This document shows positions 1-5,356 of a stretch of 5,356 nt of DNA, piece by piece. Source of the DNA: Bacteroidota bacterium (GTDB lineage Bacteria > Bacteroidota > Bacteroidia > SXHM01); NCBI GenBank assembly GCA_005773695.1, contig SXHM01000219.1:1-5356 (forward strand). Reading direction: 5' to 3'. The notes beneath the pieces are model-generated. The model made no database searches and was not told the DNA's origin. It saw only the letters and a list, made by a program, of their open reading frames with translations. The translations under genes and the position numbers were made by a program. Numbering within the stretch: position 1 is the first letter of the stretch; every line of letters starts with the position of its first letter.

Positions 1-234
1 CACACTGATACTGTTCACACACTAGAAAACAACGTAAACGATTTACCTTTACTGGAAAGCCAGCATCAACACTGCGAAATTTTAAATTTCAATGTTCCGC
101 TATATTTCCTATCACTTAACTTTTTTACAGTTCCAATTTTAGAAATTGGTACTGAACTAATTCAACAGGTTACCGAGATTTTTTTCGCCCCACACATCGG
201 GCTTTCTTCCCTGCGTGCACCTCCTGCTGCTTAG
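1..234 (+). CDS. small His/Cys-containing protein, C-terminal part (5' end outside window)
   Basis: Frame 1 is open from the first base to a TAG at 232-234, giving 77 residues of a protein whose start lies left of the window. The visible part begins HTDTVHTLEN, carries a His/Cys cluster (SQHQHCEILNFNVP, residues about 20-33) and ends SSLRAPPAA. From memory, Bacteroidota genomes often have a short exported protein just upstream of this receptor type, with a HxxHCxxC-like cluster and a C-terminus ending in RAPP; both signatures are recognisable here. The second Cys of that cluster appears to be Leu (CEIL). It lies on the same strand as the receptor and 84 bp upstream, so co-transcription is plausible. 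The function is unknown; metal binding or receptor assistance is inference. A chance open frame of this length is possible, but the matching context and tail argue against it. Confidence 0.68.
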   Translation, partial: HTDTVHTLENNVNDLPLLESQHQHCEILNFNVPLYFLSLNFFTVPILEIGTELIQQVTEIFFAPHIGLSSLRAPPAA

Positions 235-250
235 CCTTTTTTCCCTTGCA

Positions 251-280
251 GATTATTCTCGATAGCTATCAAGAATAATC
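251..280. repeat. 30-bp near-perfect palindrome upstream of the receptor gene
   Basis: The outer arms GATTATTCT and AGAATAATC flank a perfect 10-bp palindrome, GATAGCTATC. Only one symmetric base pair (C opposite A) breaks the dyad across all 30 positions. It lies in the 84-bp gap between the upstream small gene and the receptor, 38 bp before the receptor ATG. It could be an operator for a dimeric regulator, an RNA hairpin between two cistrons, or a copy of a dispersed GATAGCTATC-centred repeat. There is no T-run directly after it, so a simple terminator is less likely. Confidence 0.75.
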
Positions 281-318
281 GAGATGCTTTCTGAATTATT
301 TTCTCTAATTGTTATCGG

Positions 319-2640
319 ATGCTATTCCGTTATTTTATTTTGTGTGTGCTTATGTATTTGGCTGCAACCATCGGTGTTGCTGCACAATGCTCATCAACCT
401 TATCGGGAAAAGTAATTGACGAACATGACCAACAACCGCTGCCTTTCGCTAATATCTATATTAAAGAATTACAAACTGGAGCGAGTTCAGACAACATGGG
501 TAATTTCACAATCCCTAATTTATGTGATGGAACATATACTATAATCTGTTCGCACTTGGGTTGCGAGAATGTAGAGAAGAAAGTAACTATCAGCGGCAAT
601 ACGCTTCAGGATTTTTTTCCTGAGCATCATTCTGAACTTTTAAAAGAAGCAGTAGTTTCAGTTGAAGTTCTTAAGCCAAAATTTATTGTTCCACCCCAAA
701 GCATTGGGTTAATAAAAGGAAAAGACCTAGAAGCAGCAAGAGGTAAAACCTTAGGCGAAGCATTGAAAAGTATAACAGGTGTAAACTCTTTACAAACGGG
801 AACTTCGGTTTCAAAGCCCATTATTCATGGTATGCACAGCAACCGCGTTCTTATTCTTAACAACGGAGTAAGACAAGAGGGACAACAGTGGGGAAGCGAA
901 CACGCTCCCGAAATTGACCCGTTTGTTGCAGGCTCACTGATTGTGGTAAAAGGTGCCAATCTCCTGAAATATGGTTCAGATGCTATTGGCGGAGTAATCA
1001 TGGTGGATCCTTCGTCCATCAGAGATAGCACAGGTATTGGCGGTCAGGTTAATGTTGTAGGATTTACAAACGGGAGGCAAGGTGTGCTTTCTGCAATTCT
1101 GGAAGGAAGGTTAAAAAAACTTCCTGCTTTGAGTTGGAGGCTTCAGAGTTCAGGAAAAATGGCAGGCAACACAAGAACGCCCATCTATTACATGAAAAAT
1201 ACAGGCGTAAATGAGCTAAACTTTTCAACTGAAGCTAATTACAAGACTGGTAAATGGGGCGCAACTATTTTCTACAGTCGCTTCAACACTAAACTTGGTA
1301 TTTTTTCGGCTTCGCACATTGGTAATCTTACGGATTTACAAGTTGCCTTTGAAAGCCCTGTACCGCTTGAGACGGCTGATTTTACTTACAAAATAGATCG
1401 CCCATCGCAACAAATTACGCACGACCTTGTAAAAGCATCTGCTTATGTTAATGCAGGTAATTCAGGTTATTTCAGATTTGTATTTGCGCGACAAAACAAC
1501 GTGCGTTCAGAGTTTGACAAAGATGCTCCGCTTAACGATTCGCTTGCCAGACTTAACAAGCCTGCGCTGCTTTTCAAGATCAATACCTATACCACCGATT
1601 TAAGCTGGGATAAATATTTCGGAAAAGATATTTCTCTAAGTATCGGGGTGAATGGAATTACACAAGGTAACCAATACGAAGGCAGATTTTTTATTCCTAA
1701 TTTCAGAAATTACGGCTCGGGAGTTTATGCTGTGGCACGAAGAGATGGGGAGAAAGTGCAACTCGAAGCAGGTGTGCGTTATGACTACAAATGGCTGAAA
1801 GTTTACAAGTGGGAAAATAATGAAATTATTACGACTGAATTTAAGTTCAGTAATTATGCTGCTTCCGTTGGCGGTGTTTACAGGATTACTTCAAAACTTG
1901 ATTTCAAACTGAATGCTGCAACTGCATGGCGACCTCCTGCGGTAAATGAATTATTCAGCGATGGATTGCATCATGGGGCAGCATCGGTTGAGGTAGGTGA
2001 CAGAACATTAAAACAGGAGCGAGCTTACAATTTCACTGCTTCATTAAATCTGGAGAAAACAAAAAAGTTCAGTGGTGAATTGAGTGCTTATTACAATTAC
2101 ATCAGTGATTTTATTTACCTCGCGCCTGTGCAGCCTGCAACACTTACCATTAAAGGTGCTTTTCCAACTTTTCATTACAAACAGACCAATTCCACTTTTA
2201 AAGGTGTGGACGCAGGCTTCGACTGGAATATTTTTAAAGGCTTGCACCTGATTTCAAAAGGTTCAATTCTTCGGGCAAGAAATATTTCTATTGACGAATA
2301 TCTGGTGATGATGCCTGCCGACCGTTTTGAAAACACACTGAAATATAAATTTACAGAGGGAAAAAAGGTGAAAGAAACATACCTTGCATTTACCATGTTG
2401 AATGTATTGAAGCAATGGCGTGTGCCTGCCAACAGCGATTATGTTGCTCCACCCGAAGGCTACACGCTTTTAGGGATGGATGCAGGAACTGAATTTCCAA
2501 TGGGCAAACAAAAACTGAGTGTGGGTGCCGGAATAAACAACCTGTTGAATAGGGTTTACCGTGATTACCTCAACCGTTTCCGCTATTTCTCGGACGAAGC
2601 GGGAATTAACATTTCAATCAGACTAAATTATTCATTTTAA
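319..2640 (+). CDS. TonB-dependent outer-membrane receptor with N-terminal carboxypeptidase-like domain
   Basis: This 773-residue protein has the layout of a Bacteroidota TonB-dependent receptor. A signal peptide covers residues 1-22 (hydrophobic, ending GVAAQ). A carboxypeptidase-regulatory-like beta domain follows at about 24-105 (LSGKVIDEHDQQPLPFANIY, GNFTIPNLCDGTYTI), and a TonB-box-like stretch EAVVSVEVL at 110-118. The plug domain spans about 125-232, with TLGEALKSITGV, SKPIIHGMHSNRVLILNNGV, SEHAPEIDPF and KYGSDAIGGVIMVDP. The rest is a beta-barrel ending in the aromatic residue of LNYSF, as expected for BAM-dependent insertion. The protein would import a ligand across the outer membrane using TonB/ExbBD energy. 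The EHAPEIDPF segment and plug histidines (170, 173, 195) recall zinc receptors of the ZnuD type, so a metal ligand is inferred; haem or another chelate remains possible. All four Cys of the mature protein (24, 69, 77, 82) lie in the N-terminal domain. The ATG at 319 directly begins the signal peptide. Confidence 0.95.
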   Translation: MLFRYFILCVLMYLAATIGVAAQCSSTLSGKVIDEHDQQPLPFANIYIKELQTGASSDNMGNFTIPNLCDGTYTIICSHLGCENVEKKVTISGNTLQDFFPEHHSELLKEAVVSVEVLKPKFIVPPQSIGLIKGKDLEAARGKTLGEALKSITGVNSLQTGTSVSKPIIHGMHSNRVLILNNGVRQEGQQWGSEHAPEIDPFVAGSLIVVKGANLLKYGSDAIGGVIMVDPSSIRDSTGIGGQVNVVGFTNGRQGVLSAILEGRLKKLPALSWRLQSSGKMAGNTRTPIYYMKNTGVNELNFSTEANYKTGKWGATIFYSRFNTKLGIFSASHIGNLTDLQVAFESPVPLETADFTYKIDRPSQQITHDLVKASAYVNAGNSGYFRFVFARQNNVRSEFDKDAPLNDSLARLNKPALLFKINTYTTDLSWDKYFGKDISLSIGVNGITQGNQYEGRFFIPNFRNYGSGVYAVARRDGEKVQLEAGVRYDYKWLKVYKWENNEIITTEFKFSNYAASVGGVYRITSKLDFKLNAATAWRPPAVNELFSDGLHHGAASVEVGDRTLKQERAYNFTASLNLEKTKKFSGELSAYYNYISDFIYLAPVQPATLTIKGAFPTFHYKQTNSTFKGVDAGFDWNIFKGLHLISKGSILRARNISIDEYLVMMPADRFENTLKYKFTEGKKVKETYLAFTMLNVLKQWRVPANSDYVAPPEGYTLLGMDAGTEFPMGKQKLSVGAGINNLLNRVYRDYLNRFRYFSDEAGINISIRLNYSF

Positions 2641-2660
2641 AAAACTAAAAAACAAACTCA

Positions 2661-3221
2661 ATGAAAACAACTAAATCAATTACCGAATTGCTATTCGCAC
2701 TTCTTATTATTTCAACATTAATTACTGCTTGTGGCGAAGAAAATCCACCTCCTGTAAATGAGGAAGAATTAATTACAACGCTAACGCTTACGTTTACCGA
2801 CAGCGCAAATACTTCCAATGTAATTACCGCAACTTTTCGCGATACAGATGGTGATGGCGGTAATGCTCCAACCCAATTTGACACCATCAGGCTGGAAGCT
2901 GACAAAACCTATTTCACCGAAATTACTTTGCTCGATGAAAGTAAAACACCTGCCGAAAATATTTCAGACGAAGTACTGGAAGAAGCCAACGACCACCATT
3001 TCTTTTTTCATGCTGTTAGCGCAACCCTTTCAATTACTTATGAAGATTTAGATACCAACTCACCACCTTTACCTGTTGGATTAAGCACCAAGTGGGTAAC
3101 AGGTTCTGCTTCTAACGGAACAACACAGGTTATTCTAAAGCACCAACCGGAAATTAAAAACGGAACTGAAGCACCGGGCGAAACGGATGTGGATGTTACG
3201 TTTGTAACTGAAATTATGTAA
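2661..3221 (+). CDS. small lipoprotein with Asp-rich loop and His cluster, downstream partner of the TonB receptor
   Basis: This 186-residue protein begins with a lipoprotein signal: a charged start, a hydrophobic stretch at 9-22 and the lipobox ITAC with Cys24. The mature part opens with an acidic, proline-rich linker (EENPPPVNEEE). It then carries FRDTDGDGGNAP (59-70), which looks like a calcium-type DxDxDG loop, the stretch TPAENISDEVLEEANDHHFF (96-115) with His112, His113 and His117, and LKHQPEIKNG near the end. I recognise it as a Bacteroidota lipoprotein type found next to this receptor class, sometimes labelled 'type 1 periplasmic binding fold superfamily', though that label is from memory. 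The start lies 20 bp after the receptor stop in an A-rich gap, which indicates one operon. It probably sits in the outer membrane or faces the periplasm. A role in ligand capture or metal handling is inferred from the His/Asp clusters and position only. Confidence 0.88.
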   Translation: MKTTKSITELLFALLIISTLITACGEENPPPVNEEELITTLTLTFTDSANTSNVITATFRDTDGDGGNAPTQFDTIRLEADKTYFTEITLLDESKTPAENISDEVLEEANDHHFFFHAVSATLSITYEDLDTNSPPLPVGLSTKWVTGSASNGTTQVILKHQPEIKNGTEAPGETDVDVTFVTEIM

Positions 3222-3226
3222 TATTT

Positions 3227-3294
3227 TAGCCACGAATTACACTGATTATCAATAATTCATTTGTGCTAATCGGTGTAATTCGCGGCTATTTTTT
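3227..3294 (+). terminator. long stem-loop with T-run between the two lipoprotein genes (terminator-like repeat)
   Basis: The arms 3227-3250 and 3265-3288 pair over 24 positions with two mismatches and one G-T pair, enclosing a 14-base loop; six Ts follow at 3289-3294. It starts 6 bp after the lipoprotein stop. On the plus strand this has the form of a rho-independent terminator closing the receptor operon. The arm motif (CACGAATTACAC) also resembles a dispersed palindromic repeat I have seen in Bacteroidota intergenic regions, so it may be a repeat copy that happens to act as a terminator. The stem is longer than most terminators. Confidence 0.65.
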
Positions 3295-3309
3295 AGACCT
3301 TTGCATTTA

Positions 3310-3708
3310 ATGGCTAAGCTATTTCTGTTTCTTTTTTCATTGGCAATTCTGCTAATTTCATGCAGCGAAACCGATACTATTAAACCTACTGCTGAACTGA
3401 TTTCTCCCGCTGATGCCGATACATTTTTCATCAACGACACTATTCAGTTCAGCGCTGCATTCAGTGATAACGAAGAACTTAGCCAATACCGACTGGAGAT
3501 GAAAAACAATTTTACCGAAATTGCTGACTCACTACCTGCATGGAAATTTGTAATGGTTGATGCCATTACAGGTAAACAATACACCATAAGCAGGGAACTG
3601 ATAATACCCGACACTATTTACAAGAGCAATTATTATCTGATTACAAAATGTGTTGATGCAGAAGGCAACGAAGCTTTGGCTGATACTGCTCGAATAGTAA
3701 TTCAGTAA
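3310..3708 (+). CDS. DUF4625-like lipoprotein
   Basis: From the ATG at 3310 the product is 132 residues. A TTG at 3301 in the same frame would add only MHL and makes a poorer signal peptide. Residues 4-17 are hydrophobic and lead into the lipobox LISC with Cys18, so the product should be a lipoprotein. The mature part has an Ig-like beta pattern: KPTAELISPADADTFFINDT, IQFSAAFSDNEELSQYRLEM, and a terminal strand ending in VDAEGNEALADTARIVIQ. This order (SP motif, FxDNExLxxYxLxM, then DxEGNEA) is what I associate with DUF4625, a Bacteroidota lipoprotein family often found near TonB receptors. Members I remember are His-rich between these blocks; from residue 19 onward this one has no His at all. 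The terminator-like stem upstream suggests it may be expressed separately or by read-through. The precise function is unknown. Confidence 0.82.
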   Translation: MAKLFLFLFSLAILLISCSETDTIKPTAELISPADADTFFINDTIQFSAAFSDNEELSQYRLEMKNNFTEIADSLPAWKFVMVDAITGKQYTISRELIIPDTIYKSNYYLITKCVDAEGNEALADTARIVIQ

Positions 3709-3764
3709 AGCTTAATTACATTTCTTGAACACCTTACATTCAAAGTAAGTATCAAAATTCAGAC

Positions 3765-3777
3765 TGTAAGCTTCCCC
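3765..3777. repeat. IS terminal inverted repeat (orfB side)
   Basis: TGTAAGCTTCCCC pairs with the opposite element end with two mismatches. Weaker similarity continues inward for about 20 more bases. Confidence 0.75.
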
Positions 3778-3801
3778 ATATTTAGGACAATTAAAATTTG
3801 G

Positions 3802-4627
3802 TCATTGCTCAGGTTGGTGTTTGAGCAAAAACTGTTTTCGTGATAAATTACCCAAAGAATCGCGAGGGTGTTCTGAGTTATAATTATCCATCCATTAATT
3901 GGTCATTATTCTTACTTCGGATAAATTAGGAAAAAATATAAGCATTTAAAATATCTCTTCTGTAACTTCCGTTCAAGCAATCAATAAAAGCGTTTTGCGT
4001 TGGTTTTCCGGGTTGGATAAAATGTGTTCTACATTGTTCTTATTACACCAGTTCTCAAAGTGGCAGAGATAAATTCTGGTCCGTTGTCGATTCTGATTTG
4101 TTCCGGTTTTCCATGTTCTCAGCATAGAAGTTCTAATTCATTTACTACTCTTACTGAAGAGAGGGAGACATCGCTCAACATAGTTAAAGTTTAGCGGTTA
4201 TAATCATTTATGATGTTTAATGTGCGGAACTTTCTTTCATTATTCATGGTGTCAGTCATAAAATCAAGGATCCAGATCTGGTTAGGTTGTTACGGAACAT
4301 TATGGATTGTTTAACCCATTCAGTCAATCTTCTTTTCATTTTTCTTCTGATATTCATATTCGAATCGGTATAAATGCGTTATACTTTTTAATGGTTCCAA
4401 CTGGCTACTTTACTGCGCATGGTAGTATACATTTTCCAAAATTCATACGTTGGGTTCAGCTCTGCAAATTTGTTTAACACTTCATTAATTGCTGCATCAT
4501 CGTTTGTTCCTTTTTCTTCACAATAAAACAACGAACGGCTTATCATTACCACCCTGCACGCCTGCCGGATGCTTATGCCATAGCTTTGTTTTATAACTTC
4601 AGCGCAACTCTTTTAATCGGCAGGTTT
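3802..4627 (-). pseudogene. IS3-family orfB transposase (DDE integrase domain), degenerate
   Basis: Reading across frames on the minus strand restores a familiar IS3 OrfB. It starts with KPAD and YGISIRQACRVVMISRSLFY, followed by LNPTYEFWKMYTTMRS and IRRKMKRRLTEWVKQ. Next come [61 protein letters not shown] and a C-terminus ending FLLKHQPEQ. Asp codons for the first two catalytic positions survive (4263-4265 and 4086-4088). The third, normally Glu, reads Asp (GAT at 3980-3982). In-frame stops interrupt it at 4613-4615, 4388-4390, 4379-4381, 4290-4292, 4191-4193, 4119-4121 and 3895-3897. The frame breaks near 4297, 4060, 4020 and 3927, mostly in short homopolymer runs. No functional protein can be made. 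After the final TGA the frame stays open for about 30 codons past the element end. Confidence 0.88.
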
Positions 4628-4915
4628 CAGAACTTTTTTGAAGTAAATCTTTCAGCGCATTGTTTTCTAAATTCAAGTTGGCGTAAAGTTTTTTCAGTTT
4701 TGCATTTTCTTCTTCTAATGCTTTCATCTTCTTTAAATCTGATGAGGTCATTCCGCTATACTTGTTCTTCCAGTTCTAGAGCGTATTGCGGTTAATACCG
4801 TGCTGACGGCAGAGTTCTATCGCTCCTGCACCTGATTCATACTCCTTTAGAATTCTATGATTTGTGTTTCACTAAATCTACTCTTGTTTATTGTTTTAGT
4901 TTTAAAATTTGACAT
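4599..4915 (-). pseudogene. IS3-family orfA (helix-turn-helix protein), degenerate
   Basis: From an ATG at 4915 the minus strand reads MSNFKTKTINKSRFSETQII, then after a one-base loss near 4852 continues LKEYESGAGAIELCRQHGIN. This is the helix-turn-helix segment that binds the element ends in IS3 OrfA proteins. A TAG at 4776-4778 replaces one residue before NWKNKYSGM. A leucine-rich coiled-coil follows (KALEEENAKLKKLYANLNLE), the usual dimerisation segment. On the minus strand an A6G run (4633-4639) lies near the end, where IS3 elements commonly place the programmed -1 shift that fuses OrfA to OrfB. Here the -1 frame soon meets a TGA, and orfB is in the other frame, so the junction has also suffered an indel. 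Confidence 0.85.
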
Positions 4916-4954
4916 TCAATCTTCAAATGTCTAATTTAAAACTATCAAATTAAA

Positions 4955-4967
4955 GGGGGAGATTACA
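4955..4967. repeat. IS terminal inverted repeat (orfA side)
   Basis: GGGGGAGATTACA on the plus strand is the reverse complement of TGTAATCTCCCCC and matches the other end at 11 of 13 bases. It lies 39 bp outside the orfA ATG, a normal distance for IS3 elements. Confidence 0.75.
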
Positions 4968-5228
4968 CCACAATTTCATTAACAAAACACAGTGCCTTTT
5001 GTAGTTCAGCTATTAATAATGTTTCATCAACTATCTGGATAATAGTTTGCCTTGTTTTGTTATATTGTAAATTATCATATTAATTTTTTAATTGTCACTA
5101 TAGAAACTATCCTTTTTGGCAAAAATCCATAATTCAAAATTCAGCTAACTAATCACAAGCCGAAGGGAGAACAGCAACGTAAAAAAAGTAATGAAAGAAG
5201 AAGTTTACACAGAACTGGATAAACAGTA

Positions 5229-5302
5229 AATGGTTTACTTATCTTTACTAAAAAAATTTGACAATTAATTTTTAAAATTCAACACAAGTCAAATAAACCA
5301 TT
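5229..5302. repeat. interrupted inverted repeat
   Basis: The left arms AATGGTTTA (5229-5237) and TTTGAC (5257-5262) pair with the contiguous right arm GTCAAATAAACCATT (5288-5302), leaving a 19-base one-sided bulge and a 25-base loop. The left part can also fold on itself (GTAAA, TGG, TTTAC at 5226-5238). The sequence is AT-rich, so chance pairing is a real possibility, although 15 exactly paired bases in nested order is more than most such matches. Confidence 0.4.
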
Positions 5303-5329
5303 CCCTAAAATGTTCCCAAAATGAAAAAT

Positions 5330-5356
5330 CCCTTGCAAATTATTGATTTACAAGGG
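5330..5356. repeat. imperfect inverted repeat at the right window edge
   Basis: CCCTTG (5330-5335) and CAAGGG (5351-5356) form perfect end arms. AAAT and ATTT pair inside them after one mismatch, leaving a short loop. It runs to the last base of the window, so its full extent is unknown. It could be a hairpin terminator, a recombination site or an element end; nothing visible decides between these. Confidence 0.5.

Larger units (their letters stand above)
3765..4967 (-). mobile_element. decayed IS3-family insertion sequence, about 1.2 kb
   Basis: The element is bounded by terminal inverted repeats TGTAAGCTTCCCC (left edge) and TGTAATCTCCCCC (reverse complement of the right edge), which match at 11 of 13 positions. 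Both begin with TG, as IS3-family ends do. The interior, read on the minus strand, is an orfA/orfB pair of the IS3 family, probably near the IS407 or IS2 groups judging by the orfB motifs. The size fits the family. The three or four bases flanking each end (AGAC on the left, CCAC on the right) do not match, so the target duplication has decayed or was lost. The element is immobile by itself: the transposase is heavily mutated. It sits 56 bp beyond the DUF4625-like gene and does not appear to disrupt the receptor locus. Confidence 0.85.
4968..5356. other. AT-rich stretch without a convincing gene
   Basis: I find no open frame of more than about 40 codons with recognisable protein character here. 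A 12-codon ATG frame at 5191-5229 (MKEEVYTELDKQ) and a minus-strand open frame ending at the IS border (residues like IIQIVDETLLIAELQKAL) could be remnants of broken genes, but neither has support. The stretch has two inverted-repeat structures near its right end. No RNA gene was recognised. Confidence 0.6.

Noticed and set aside
76..149. Short palindromes GAAATTTTAAATTTC and CCAATTTTAGAAATTGG
   Set aside because: They fall inside the open frame of the upstream small gene, are AT-rich and short, and are expected by chance.
627..1031. Two minus-strand open frames inside the receptor gene
   Set aside because: They lie opposite the conserved plug domain and show no signal or motif; they are shadows of the coding strand.
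2044..2905. Three minus-strand open frames across the receptor 3' end and the first lipoprotein
   Set aside because: They overlap well-supported plus-strand genes and have no recognisable domain.
2848..3051. Alternative plus-strand frame within the first lipoprotein gene
   Set aside because: The main frame has a lipobox and coherent family features; this one is out of phase and has no signal.
3296..3303. Bacteroidota -7-like box GACCTTTG just before the DUF4625-like gene
   Set aside because: It has one mismatch to TAnnTTTG, no TTG-type -33 box at the usual spacing, and would give an almost leaderless message; too weak to call.
4586..4795. Plus-strand open frame of 69 codons
   Set aside because: It is antisense to the orfA remnant, whose minus-strand reading gives clear IS3 helix-turn-helix and coiled-coil sequence; the plus-strand product has no family character.
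3758..4974. Search for a direct target-site duplication around the insertion sequence
   Set aside because: The flanks AGAC and CCAC do not match at 3, 4 or 5 bases, so no duplication can be claimed.
1..5356. CRISPR array, tRNA, rRNA, toxin-antitoxin or phage-defence genes
   Set aside because: No regularly spaced direct repeats, cloverleaf-like sequence, or recognisable proteins of these kinds were found on either strand.

Overview
The window looks like a chromosomal or metagenomic fragment from a member of the Bacteroidota. Three things suggest this: an AT-rich composition, gene starts preceded by A-rich tracts rather than Shine-Dalgarno sequences, and a TonB-dependent receptor with an N-terminal carboxypeptidase-like extension, followed by small lipoproteins of kinds I know from that phylum. 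I cannot place it below phylum.

Bases 1-3708 carry a plus-strand locus. It opens with the 3' end of a small His/Cys-containing protein (1-234). A nearly perfect 30-bp palindrome (251-280) separates this from a 773-residue TonB-dependent receptor (319-2640). Twenty bases later comes a 186-residue lipoprotein with an Asp-rich loop and a His cluster (2661-3221). A long stem followed by six Ts (3227-3294) looks like a terminator or a dispersed repeat. A second lipoprotein of the DUF4625 type follows (3310-3708). The likely picture is an outer-membrane uptake unit: the receptor is the energised channel, and the small exported proteins are candidate ligand-binding or assembly partners. The receptor's plug resembles zinc-receptor (ZnuD-like) plugs as I remember them, so a metal ligand is a reasonable guess, but the sequence does not prove one.

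Bases 3765-4967 are a minus-strand insertion sequence of the IS3 family, about 1.2 kb, with recognisable 13-bp terminal inverted repeats. It is long dead. Both orfA and orfB can be read only by crossing at least eight stop codons and several frame breaks, and the third catalytic acidic residue reads Asp instead of Glu. No target-site duplication is visible.

Bases 4968-5356 contain no convincing gene. They hold short open frames and inverted repeats, including one at the extreme right edge. No CRISPR array, tRNA, rRNA or defence gene was seen. The most novel part of the window is the receptor locus with its small exported partners, rather than an evident new system.
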